Below, one piece after another: positions 1 through 7,498 of a stretch of DNA of 64,000 nt. Both the position numbers and the translations under genes were made by a program. The DNA is from Belliella kenyensis (lineage in GTDB: Bacteria; Bacteroidota; Bacteroidia; Cytophagales; Cyclobacteriaceae), in contig NZ_JAKZGR010000003.1 of NCBI RefSeq assembly GCF_022549675.1, positions 1 through 64,000 on the forward strand, in the 5' to 3' direction. The notes below the pieces were generated by a model that was not told where the DNA came from, made no database searches, and saw only the letters and a list, made by a program, of their open reading frames with translations. How positions within the stretch are numbered: the first letter of the stretch is position 1; each line of letters starts with the position of its first letter.

Positions 1-865
1 AGTTACTGCGATAAACTAGCTACTTCACATGAAAGAACCTCCTTGCGGCTCTGCGTGCTAAATTTTAACTAGGAAGGGCTCAGAGAGGTATTTGCAAAGG
101 ATGAAATTTGGTGTTAAGGATGGAATTTAGAAGTATGGGTGAAGTATGGGTGAGTAATGAATTTAGTGTTATAAACTCGCTACTTCACAGAAGGAAACTC
201 TTTGCGGCTCTGCGTGCCAAATTTTAACTAGGAAGGGCTCAGAAAGGTATTTTCAAAGGATTAATTTTAGTGTTAAGGATGGAATTTAGAAGTATGGATG
301 AAGTTAGGGTGAGTAATGAAGTTACTGCGATAAACTAGCTACTTCACATGAAAGAACCTCCTTGCGGCTCTGCGTGCCAAATTTTAACTAGGAAGGGCTC
401 AGAGAGGTATTTGCAAAGGATGAAATTTAGTGTTAAGGATGGAATTAAGAAGTATGCATGAAGTTAGGGTGAGTAATGCAGTTACTGCGATAAACTCGCT
501 ACTTCACATGAAAGAACCTCCTTGCGGCTCTGCGTGCCAAATTTTAACTAGGAAGGGCTCAGAGAGGTATTTGCAAAGGATGAAATTTGGTGTTAAGGAT
601 GGAATTTAGAAGTATGGGTGAGTAATGAATTTAGTGTTATAAACTCGCTACTTCACAGAAAGAAACTCTTTGCGGCTCTGCGTGCCAAATTTTAACTAGG
701 AAGGGCTCAGAGAGGTATTTGCAAAGGATGAAATTTAGTGTTAAGGATGGAATTTTGAAGTATGGATATAGTTTGGAGGAGTAATGAGTTTAGCCTTATA
801 TACTAGCTACTTCACAGAGAGAAACTCTTTGCGGCTCTGTGTATCAGTCAAGCTTTAACTACAAA
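1..865. repeat. Tandem array of about 160-bp units
   Basis: Six head-to-tail copies begin near 1, 160, 320, 480, 629 and 787; the last is decayed and truncated. Two variants alternate irregularly. Type A (units 1, 3, 4) opens with AGTTACTGCGATAAACT and type B (units 2, 5, 6) with TTTAGTGTTATAAACTCG or a close relative. All share a core resembling TTGCGGCTCTGCGTGCC followed by a conserved AT-rich part. In unit 5 the core can fold: CTTTGC (668-673) pairs with GCAAAG (721-726), CTCTG (676-680) with CAGAG (708-712), and GCC (684-686) with GGC (704-706). No ORF of note runs through the array, and there are no spacers, so it is not CRISPR. The function is unknown. Confidence 0.9.
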
Positions 866-893
866 AAGTTAGCCTCGAAAATGTTTCCGAGGC
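861..893 (-). terminator. Rho-independent terminator after pyrE
   Basis: GCCTCG (872-877) and CGAGGC (888-893) form a 6-bp GC-rich stem with a 10-nt loop. Read on the minus strand it is followed by a T-rich tract (TAACTTTTTG). It lies 38 bp beyond the pyrE stop and separates pyrE from the tandem array. Confidence 0.75.
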
Positions 894-930
894 CATTGAA
901 GATAATATGATTAGATAGATCTATTGTTTT

Positions 931-1575
931 TTATTTACCCCAAGTGCTTGGATCTTTTCTCCATTCTACCAATGATGCTAAAGTCTCATCGTCAATATAA
1001 TCTTTAGCTAATGCCTGTGGGAGTAAAGAAGAATAGTTGCTTAAGCATACTAAATCTATTCCTGCTTCTTGAAAATTATGGCTTGCGACATCAAAGCCGT
1101 AGGTGAAAATAGCGACCATTCCCAAAACCTCAAAGCCTGCGTCCTTCAAATCTCTTGCAGCTTTCAATGAACTGCCTCCAGTGGACACCAAATCTTCAAC
1201 AACAACAACTTTCTGTCCTGGAGTAACTTTTCCTTCTATCATGTTTTCCATTCCATGACCTTTGGCCTTTGATCTTACATAGACAAATGGAAGGCCTAAG
1301 GCATCAGCCAATATCGCCCCCTGAGGAATTCCTGCTGTAGCTACGCCTGCTATTGCTTCTACTTCTGAAAATTCTGTTTGGATAGCTTTTATCAAGTTGT
1401 CTTTGATAAGTGTCCGAACCTCCGGATAGGATAAGGATAACCTGTTATCACAATAGATAGGAGATTTCCAACCAGAAGCCCAAGTAAAAGGATTTTCTGG
1501 TTGCAATCTTATCGCTTCAATTTTAAGGAGTTTTAGAGCGATTTCGGCCGCTACAGTTTTGTCAAGTAATTTCAT
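931..1575 (-). CDS. pyrE: Orotate phosphoribosyltransferase
   Basis: This 214-residue protein should convert orotate and PRPP to OMP in de novo pyrimidine synthesis, in the cytoplasm. The PRPP-binding signature EDLVSTGGSS is at residues 127-136, after a hydrophobic strand, and the flexible catalytic loop RSKAKGHG is at 101-108; length is normal for the family. It is transcribed alone, with a terminator directly downstream. A TAnnTTTG -7 element ends only 4 bp before the ATG, so the mRNA may be leaderless. Two further pyrimidine genes, pyrR and pyrB, lie at the far end of the window. The assignment is firm. Confidence 0.95.
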   Translation of the reverse strand: MKLLDKTVAAEIALKLLKIEAIRLQPENPFTWASGWKSPIYCDNRLSLSYPEVRTLIKDNLIKAIQTEFSEVEAIAGVATAGIPQGAILADALGLPFVYVRSKAKGHGMENMIEGKVTPGQKVVVVEDLVSTGGSSLKAARDLKDAGFEVLGMVAIFTYGFDVASHNFQEAGIDLVCLSNYSSLLPQALAKDYIDDETLASLVEWRKDPSTWGK

Positions 1576-1579
1576 ACTT

Positions 1580-1587
1580 CAAAAATA
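1580..1587 (-). promoter_or_regulatory. -7 element for pyrE
   Basis: On the minus strand this reads TATTTTTG, an exact match to the Bacteroidota -7 consensus TAnnTTTG. The pyrE ATG begins 4 bp downstream, which leaves almost no room for a 5' leader. I see no clear -33 TTTG at the usual spacing. Confidence 0.5.
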
Positions 1588-1680
1588 GCAGATAAAAGGG
1601 AGTTGGAATTGTGCATGTTGATTTTTTTTATGCATTTTTGAGTGTAATAATAATTAGACGTCAAAAAGTACCTAGTACAA

Positions 1681-2366
1681 TGAAAATTTTTATCAATGAT
1701 AAGCCTGTGGATCTTTTGACTCCTCAAGAGCTTCCTAAAGATAGGACTTTCGAATGTATTTACGAGAATCCCAAAGATCTTCCAACTTCTGCCAATTTTC
1801 ATGATGATGTTCTCATCACCAATCCATCGAAAGATATAATTATTAAGCTACTCTATCTATTGCGTACTAGAAAACTTAAGAATCTTGATTCTGTGGTATT
1901 GGTGTCGACCGATGTTGAGGAGCTCAAGCGTTTTGTAAAGAGTAGATTTACGATTATCAAAGCCGCTGGGGGTGTTGTCAAAAAGGGTGAAAACGTACTA
2001 TTTATTCATCGGCTTGGAAAGTGGGACTTACCGAAGGGGAAATTTGAAAAAGGGGAGACTCCTGCCGAATGTGCTGTCCGTGAAGTAGAAGAAGAGTGTG
2101 CAATTACAGTAAAGTTAGGAGAGGAAATATGTAAAACTTGGCATACTTATACGCACAATCGAAAAAGTATTTTAAAGAAAACATATTGGTATGCAATGGA
2201 TAGCCTGAATGATTCTAAAATGAAGCCACAGAAAGAGGAGGGGATTGAAGATATCAAATGGCTTACGCACCAGGAAGCAAAGGTAGCCTTGGTGAATTCA
2301 TATCCTTCAATGCGCTATTTGTACAAGAGATTTTTGAAAATGGAGCCTAAAGTTCAGACCTCATAA
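1681..2366 (+). CDS. NUDIX hydrolase
   Basis: This cytoplasmic protein of 228 residues has an N-terminal region of about 90 residues followed by a NUDIX fold. The NUDIX box begins at Gly120, with Glu126 and the metal-binding REVEEE at 134-139; the box glycine is replaced by Ala141. The substrate cannot be read from sequence, but a nucleoside diphosphate derivative is likely. I chose the ATG at 1681: an upstream start at 1611 adds 23 residues (MHVDFFYAF...) that look like spacer translation. The gene diverges from pyrE, and its 3' end overlaps that of coaD by 13 bp on the opposite strand. Confidence 0.85.
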
Positions 2367-2809
2367 GGGAGATAAGCTTTTATATCTGCCCCATAACGGT
2401 GTACATCTCTTATGATAGTGGAGCTGATTGCTGCAAACTCCGGGGAAGTAATCAGAAACACTGTCTCTAAACTTTCATTAAGATTCCTGTTCATTTGAGA
2501 TATTGTGTTTTCGTATTCAAAATCTGTAGTGTTCCTCAGCCCTCTTATAAGAAAGTTTGCGCCTATTTTTTTAGCTAAAAATGCTGTAAGCTCATTGTAG
2601 ACTATGACTTCCACACGATCATTATGCTGATATACACTTTTGATTTTAGATACCATTTCATCTATGTCAAAATATCTGTTTTTCTTTGATGAATTGTATC
2701 CAATACCTATGTATACTTTGTCAAATAGTTCTAGACTTCTCATGACAATGTCATGATGACCTTTGGTAAATGGATCAAATGAACCAGGAAATATCGCTGT
2801 CTTTTTCAT
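2354..2809 (-). CDS. coaD: Phosphopantetheine adenylyltransferase
   Basis: This 151-residue enzyme transfers AMP from ATP to 4'-phosphopantetheine, the penultimate step of coenzyme A synthesis. It carries the nucleotidyltransferase opening GSFDPFTKGHHD, with the (T/H)xGH motif, and the C-terminal ISSTIIRD motif; length is typical. It is the last gene of a minus-strand operon, 11 bp after the DUF3822 gene, and its stop codon lies inside the 3' end of the convergent NUDIX gene. The assignment is firm. Confidence 0.95.
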   Translation of the reverse strand: MKKTAIFPGSFDPFTKGHHDIVMRSLELFDKVYIGIGYNSSKKNRYFDIDEMVSKIKSVYQHNDRVEVIVYNELTAFLAKKIGANFLIRGLRNTTDFEYENTISQMNRNLNESLETVFLITSPEFAAISSTIIRDVHRYGADIKAYLPYEV

Positions 2810-2820
2810 GTTTCAGGGTT

Positions 2821-3651
2821 TTATTTAAACTCCCAATGTGCTTCGAATATTGGGGAATTTAAAAATGCTTCAGTCCCACTCAGATATTGTTGATTTTGCC
2901 TTGGCTGAGTCAAAACAAAGTTTTTGAAATATTTATTTCCAAAATCTTGATCAAATTCAAATGTTTGAAAATCTCCCATTGCTGTCACTTTACAATATTT
3001 CCTATCGAAGTTCAAATGAATTAAAGTACCGAATACATAATTCAACAATGAATTTCTATCCTCAATATGGTAAGTATTAAAGTTTGCTAATTGATTGTTT
3101 TTGAATGAAGCAATGTAACAATTTTTATCCCAGAGGTACATGAATAACTCTTGGTTTAGATAATTGCTTTTATCTTTTAGTAAATAAGCTAAAAATGAGC
3201 TGCTTCCATGGTACATCTGAGTCTTAGGTCTACTCTGGGTCAAAAGCTCATGTAATGTATTTGATATGGAGCCTGCTATGTAAAGATTATTACTATCGAG
3301 GCTATTGAAGTAATCTGCATGTGTGTTTTTTTGATCCTGAGCAAAAGATAGGTAGTTACTGAGCTGATTAACATCAAACAGAACCCCTGGGACTAAGGTG
3401 TAATTATCATTGAAAAGGTGAACCTTGAGAGGTACTTGGAGATTGAATAGCTTGTCTCGAAGAAGTACATCTTTTAAGGATGAATCGTCAGCAAAGTATT
3501 TCTGGTGTATTGCTGATATTTTTTCATTTCCATCTTTGGCAAGCAAGACGAATTTTTGTTCAAACAATAAAAGCGACAAACTTGACACCAAACTCATGTC
3601 AAATTTATCGCTGTACCTATTCTCTTGAATATTTTCTAAAGAATTCGTCAA
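2821..3651 (-). CDS. DUF3822 family protein
   Basis: This 276-residue protein has no signal peptide or membrane segment. It resembles DUF3822, a Bacteroidota-specific family that I recall as having an actin-like ATPase fold, although no clear ATP-binding motif is visible here. The order around coaD fits what I remember for this family, except that rsmD, often found between DUF3822 and coaD, is absent. It starts 2 bp after the end of the pilin-like gene and ends 11 bp before coaD, so the three are very probably co-transcribed. The function is unknown. Confidence 0.75.
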   Translation of the reverse strand: MTNSLENIQENRYSDKFDMSLVSSLSLLLFEQKFVLLAKDGNEKISAIHQKYFADDSSLKDVLLRDKLFNLQVPLKVHLFNDNYTLVPGVLFDVNQLSNYLSFAQDQKNTHADYFNSLDSNNLYIAGSISNTLHELLTQSRPKTQMYHGSSSFLAYLLKDKSNYLNQELFMYLWDKNCYIASFKNNQLANFNTYHIEDRNSLLNYVFGTLIHLNFDRKYCKVTAMGDFQTFEFDQDFGNKYFKNFVLTQPRQNQQYLSGTEAFLNSPIFEAHWEFK

Positions 3652-3653
3652 AA

Positions 3654-4235
3654 TTACTCCCAGTTACCAGCTGTAGACGAGTCTGTTTTTGAACCAACGC
3701 GAAGAGCCTTTTCTTTATTATTTAACTTTCTCTTAGGGTTGATAGGGTCTGGATCTCTGATCTCAAATACTGGAATCTCCCTGTTATTTCTTTCCACTTT
3801 ATCAGCGAAAAACTCAAAGCTTTGTCCACCTGAACCAGGTACTATGTTTAAGTTCTCAAGATTGAAGTTTGGATATTTTCTTGCATTGAACAAAGAATCA
3901 ATTACTCCAACAGATCCAAGTGTATCAAATTTAACAGTGGTTTCTTCTTTACCATATTCCAAAAGTTTGGTGGTCTCTTTTCTTTCTACCAACCAAATCT
4001 CACCGTTTTGGATAAAGTTTTTTAAATCCTGCCAGTTTGAGGCATACTCGCCATTTGCTGCATTGTAAGCAATCTGAGCATCTCTGAGCATTTTAAGCTT
4101 TTCGATAATCCTAGTCTCTGTTCTTTCGATTTCTTTCTCAGCTTCTACTACGCTATCCACGCTGTCATAAAGCTTGTATCCTAGGCCCAAAGCACCAATA
4201 AGGAAGACAATAGATAATATTCTAGTTAAAGTCAT
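3654..4235 (-). CDS. Membrane-anchored protein with coiled coil, pilin-like segment
   Basis: This 193-residue protein has a very short N-terminal tail, one hydrophobic segment at about residues 5-22, a charged helical or coiled-coil stretch (about 28-50, rich in E/K/R) and then the segment AQIAYNAANGEYASNWQDL. That layout, and the pattern of a helix followed by Y..ANGEY, recalls type II secretion or type IV pseudopilins, but there is no prepilin peptidase site and no hydrophobic Phe-start helix. It is the first gene of the operon with DUF3822 and coaD (2-bp gap). I do not recognise a named family, and the pilin comparison is inference. Confidence 0.6.
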   Translation of the reverse strand: MTLTRILSIVFLIGALGLGYKLYDSVDSVVEAEKEIERTETRIIEKLKMLRDAQIAYNAANGEYASNWQDLKNFIQNGEIWLVERKETTKLLEYGKEETTVKFDTLGSVGVIDSLFNARKYPNFNLENLNIVPGSGGQSFEFFADKVERNNREIPVFEIRDPDPINPKRKLNNKEKALRVGSKTDSSTAGNWE

Positions 4236-4288
4236 TTTTGATTTGATTTAATCTACTTGATAAGGTTGATGGTATTTCTAATAAAGTG

Positions 4289-4792
4289 CTATTTTAGATA
4301 ATTATTTTCAAAATTAAAATATCCTTTCAATTTTCTCACATCATTCAGTGAATTTATTCCCCAAAAGAGTCTATGTTTCTCTGATTTTTTGATAAGCGCA
4401 AGATTATTCATGTCGACAAAGCATATTTCTGTGATCAACTGCATTTCCTCGCTGAGCTCAGGGTCTATACCCATTTTTAAAATACCACTCTTGATATTGA
4501 CTTCAAAATAAAGTTCTATTGCATGAAGTGGTTTTTCTAAGTATTCAAATGTACATAAGAAATCTTTCACTTCAATGTCTAAGCCAGTTTCTTCTAAGAA
4601 TTCTCTCTTTAGATTGTCTTCAGCTGAGCTACCGAATTTCATTCCTCCTCCTGGCACATTCCAAAAAAATCTGTTTTCACCCATTTTATGTTTGATTAGA
4701 AGAATTTTATTTTCTACGATCAAAACTCCATTTACCCTTACTCTTAGTCTGTTTCCAAATTTCTCTTTGATTGTTTGTTCTAATTTCTCCAT
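4289..4792 (-). CDS. NUDIX hydrolase
   Basis: This 167-residue protein has a NUDIX box around GGGMKFGSSAEDNLKREFLE, continuing into ETGL. The catalytic REFLEE metal-binding part is intact, but the first box glutamate is replaced by Ser. The flanking region resembles ADP-ribose or dinucleotide pyrophosphatase-type members; the substrate is not determined. It is transcribed away from the RecD-like helicase, with only 23 bp between the two start codons. It is not closely similar to the other NUDIX protein in this window. Confidence 0.8.
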   Translation of the reverse strand: MEKLEQTIKEKFGNRLRVRVNGVLIVENKILLIKHKMGENRFFWNVPGGGMKFGSSAEDNLKREFLEETGLDIEVKDFLCTFEYLEKPLHAIELYFEVNIKSGILKMGIDPELSEEMQLITEICFVDMNNLALIKKSEKHRLFWGINSLNDVRKLKGYFNFENNYLK

Positions 4793-4815
4793 TTTAGGCT
4801 TAGATTCGTAGCTTT

Positions 4816-6261
4816 ATGAGCAATAAAGATAATCAATTCGTGCCAAAGCCTTCTTTGCTTTTGCAAAGAAACTTCTCCTATGAACCTACCTCTGGGCAAA
4901 AGAGATTTTTTGAGAAAATGGATATTTTTTTCTCTCAAAAGTCTGATAATCAATCAGCTTTTATTCTAAGAGGATACGCTGGGACTGGCAAGACGTCGTT
5001 GATTTCTGCCCTCGTAAAAACTTTGCCAAGATTGAACCTGAAGTCATTGCTTCTTGCTCCTACAGGAAGAGCTGCCAAAGTTATGGGGAATTATAGTGGA
5101 CGTGCTGCTTTTACTATTCATAAGATCATTTATAGACCAAAGAACAGTTCCCTTGAGATAGGCTCTGGCTTTGAGCTTTCAAAAAACTATTACAAAGACA
5201 CACTTTTTATAGTAGATGAGGCTTCCATGCTGGCAGATGATGGTGCTGGAAGTCTCTTGAGAGACTTGGTCCATTTTGTCTACCAAGAGAGTAGCAATAG
5301 GCTCATGCTAGTAGGTGATACTGCACAGTTGCCTCCCGTTGGGAGTCAGCATAGTCCAGCTCTAGATAAGGAGTATTTAATAAGAAATTTCAGAATCGAA
5401 GCGGATCATATTGAATTGACAGAAGTGATGAGGCAACAATTGAATTCTGGAATCCTTTACAATGCTACGCTTCTGAGACAGCAAGTGATACTTGAAAAAC
5501 CCAAGATTGGGTTTTATACTAAAGGGTTTAAGGATTTCTTTAAAATGACAGGGGAGAGGTTGGAGGACGGTTTACGGTATGCATATCAAAAGTTTGGAGT
5601 AGAAAATTCTACAATCATTACTAGGTCCAACAAGCTTGCTGTTCAATATAATCAATACATTAGGAGGACTATTCATTTTTTCGAAGAGGAGATCAGTGCA
5701 GGAGATCTATTGATGATTGTGAAAAATAATTACACCTATATGGCAGATTCTGAAAAAGTAAATTTCCTTGCTAATGGTGATTTTGCTGAGGTTGCAAAAA
5801 TCAGATCTTTTGAAGAAATTTATGGCTTAAGATTTGCAACTTTAGAACTTAGGCTGATAGATTATCCTGAGGAGCCAAATTTTGAAGCCAAAGTGATACT
5901 CGATACATTGTATAGCAATGCACCATCTTTGGATTTAGACACTTATAAGGAGTTATATAGGCAAGTTGCTGAGGATTATGCTGATATAGCGAACAAGGCA
6001 GAAAGAATGGAATTGATAAAAAAAGATCCTTATCTTTCGGCGCTACAAATAAAGTTTGCCTATGCGCTGACTTGTCACAAATCACAAGGCGGACAATGGG
6101 ATGCTGTATTTGTAGATCAAGGCTTCCTAACAGAGGAGCAAGTAGATAAAGAATATATGAGGTGGCTGTATACGGCAGTTACCAGAGCCAAAAAGGAACT
6201 ATTTATGGTGAACTTTCATTCGAATTTTTACCTTAATGGCGATAATCCAGAAGTAGTTTAA
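4816..6261 (+). CDS. RecD-like ATP-dependent DNA helicase (SF1)
   Basis: This 481-residue protein has Walker A GYAGTGKTS at 53-61, Walker B VDEAS at 133-137, the motif LVGDTAQLPPVGS near 178-191, and C-terminal motifs LTCHKSQGGQWDAVFVDQG (about 418-436) and TAVTRAKKEL (about 452-461). These are hallmarks of the RecD/Pif1-type UvrD_C_2 helicases. It is shorter than RecD2 and lacks its long N-terminal domain, like the compact Bacteroidota version often annotated as an AAA-family ATPase or RecD-like helicase. A role in DNA repair or replication is expected, but the partners are unknown. Confidence 0.85.
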   Translation: MSNKDNQFVPKPSLLLQRNFSYEPTSGQKRFFEKMDIFFSQKSDNQSAFILRGYAGTGKTSLISALVKTLPRLNLKSLLLAPTGRAAKVMGNYSGRAAFTIHKIIYRPKNSSLEIGSGFELSKNYYKDTLFIVDEASMLADDGAGSLLRDLVHFVYQESSNRLMLVGDTAQLPPVGSQHSPALDKEYLIRNFRIEADHIELTEVMRQQLNSGILYNATLLRQQVILEKPKIGFYTKGFKDFFKMTGERLEDGLRYAYQKFGVENSTIITRSNKLAVQYNQYIRRTIHFFEEEISAGDLLMIVKNNYTYMADSEKVNFLANGDFAEVAKIRSFEEIYGLRFATLELRLIDYPEEPNFEAKVILDTLYSNAPSLDLDTYKELYRQVAEDYADIANKAERMELIKKDPYLSALQIKFAYALTCHKSQGGQWDAVFVDQGFLTEEQVDKEYMRWLYTAVTRAKKELFMVNFHSNFYLNGDNPEVV

Positions 6262-6270
6262 GGTTAGTAA

Positions 6271-6292
6271 GCCTTTGATGAAGTTCAAAGGC
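6271..6292 (+). other. Hairpin downstream of the helicase gene
   Basis: GCCTTTGA (6271-6278) and TCAAAGGC (6285-6292) form a perfect 8-bp stem with a 6-nt loop, 9 bp after the helicase stop. There is no T-run, so it could be a weak terminator or an mRNA 3' stabiliser. Confidence 0.5.
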
Positions 6293-6349
6293 GGAGTTAT
6301 AGATTGAAAATGATATACTAAATGCATTACAATTAAATTAAATGATAAA

Positions 6350-6739
6350 ATGAAAAAGTTAGTTTTATTAATGGTCATGGCGCTATTTGTGTTTGCCGCA
6401 CAAGCACAAGAAAAGAAGGGAGCTGAAATCATCTTCAAAGAGAAATCTATAGATTTTGGGGATATCACTCAAGGTGATAAAGTAGAGCATACCTTTGTGT
6501 TTGAGAATACTGGAGATTCACCTCTTGTTATTTCAAACGTGGCAGTGACTTGTGGGTGTACTGCACCAAATTGGCCAAAAACTCCAATAGCTCCAGGGGA
6601 AAAAGGCGAAATGAAAGTGGTCTTCAATTCTGCTGGTAAAATGGGGAAACAAAATTCAGTAGTTCGTGTGTATTCAAATGCAGCTGAACCTATTGAAAAA
6701 GTGTCTTTGATATCCAATGTTTTGCCCAAAGGAAAATAG
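6350..6739 (+). CDS. DUF1573 domain protein, exported
   Basis: This 129-residue protein starts with a signal peptide (residues 1-19, ending AAQA before QEKK). A DUF1573 domain follows: an immunoglobulin-like fold with the conserved cysteines in VTCGCTAPNWPKTPIAPGE and the VVFNSAGKMGKQ strand. Such proteins are abundant in Bacteroidota and act in the periplasm or at the surface; their exact role is not known. It stands alone between the helicase gene and a terminator shared with the convergent SGNH operon. Confidence 0.85.
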   Translation: MKKLVLLMVMALFVFAAQAQEKKGAEIIFKEKSIDFGDITQGDKVEHTFVFENTGDSPLVISNVAVTCGCTAPNWPKTPIAPGEKGEMKVVFNSAGKMGKQNSVVRVYSNAAEPIEKVSLISNVLPKGK

Positions 6740-6768
6740 TTTAAATCGTGGATATCATCATGATTTAG

Positions 6769-6796
6769 AGCAGACCTAAAAGGTCTGCTTTTTTTT
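6769..6796. terminator. Terminator between DUF1573 and SGNH genes
   Basis: AGCAGACCT (6769-6777) and AGGTCTGCT (6781-6789) are a perfect 9-bp inverted repeat with a 3-nt loop, followed on the plus strand by a run of eight T (6789-6796). It ends the DUF1573 transcript. The stop codon of the convergent SGNH gene lies inside the stem, so the A/T tract encodes that protein's Lys-rich C-terminus. Confidence 0.9.
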
Positions 6797-7495
6797 ATAG
6801 GTTTTTAAAATTAAATCAGACCAATAATCATATATAATATAGCTTGGATGAAGTTCATCGGCTACCAATGCTTGGCTTTGATGGCCAAACTGTCGATAAT
6901 GTGCTGTAATGTCCAAGAAGGTGATCCCAAATTCCAAACAGATACTTTTTTTTACAATATTGAATGCGTCGATTTCCTTTTTTACATTTTCTTTATCTAC
7001 GCCTTTGTGAGCGGCAAAAGGTGTTACTCCCCAGTCAGGTATTGAAAGAACGATCACGTTTGATGTATTGCCACGAGCAAATGTGATGGCATCTAGAAGT
7101 AAAGCCTTGAATTCAAGCTGGAAATTATCCACTGATCTGCCTCTGTACTGATTGTTGACACCAATCAATAGCGTAACAAGGTCATAGGTTTGACCTTTTA
7201 TTTGAGCTTTTTCTATGCCTTTTTGAAGTTCATCAGTGGTCCATCCTGTAGTTGCTACGATTATTGGCTGATCAAATTCTACGTTTTTGGAGGCTAATTT
7301 TGTGACGAGTTGACTTGGATACCTATCCTTTGAATCTACTCCTTCACCTATCGTATAGGAATCTCCAAGAGCTAAATAGGTTTGTTTACTAGAATCCATT
7401 TTGATTACATTTTTTTGGGTGCTTTTAGACGAAATACAACTTGACCAATTCAATGTTAGTGTCAAAAACAGGATGTTAAATATGATTTTTTTCAT
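6776..7495 (-). CDS. SGNH/GDSL hydrolase, exported, possible lipoprotein
   Basis: This 239-residue protein has an N-terminal hydrophobic signal ending SSC, so Cys20 could be lipidated, although the lipobox is weak. The SGNH blocks are clear: block I ALGDSYTIGEG with Ser46, Asn114 in GVNNQYRG, and Asp213/His216 in ADELHPS. It should be an esterase or lipase-like hydrolase acting outside the cytoplasm, perhaps on acetylated glycans. It is the last gene of the minus-strand operon, with only 3 bp after the L,D-carboxypeptidase gene, which suggests a cell-envelope role. Confidence 0.85.
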   Translation of the reverse strand: MKKIIFNILFLTLTLNWSSCISSKSTQKNVIKMDSSKQTYLALGDSYTIGEGVDSKDRYPSQLVTKLASKNVEFDQPIIVATTGWTTDELQKGIEKAQIKGQTYDLVTLLIGVNNQYRGRSVDNFQLEFKALLLDAITFARGNTSNVIVLSIPDWGVTPFAAHKGVDKENVKKEIDAFNIVKKSICLEFGITFLDITAHYRQFGHQSQALVADELHPSYIIYDYWSDLILKTYKKKQTF

Positions 7496-7498
7496 ATT

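Noticed and set aside
1-865. CRISPR array
   Set aside because: Units are about 160 bp and contiguous, with no spacers, and no cas gene is near.
1611-1680. Earlier ATG for the NUDIX gene
   Set aside because: The 23 extra residues look like spacer translation; 1681 gives the better N-terminus.
1572-1802. Minus-strand ORF over the pyrE/NUDIX boundary
   Set aside because: It overlaps the start of pyrE and the NUDIX gene without a homologous-looking sequence.
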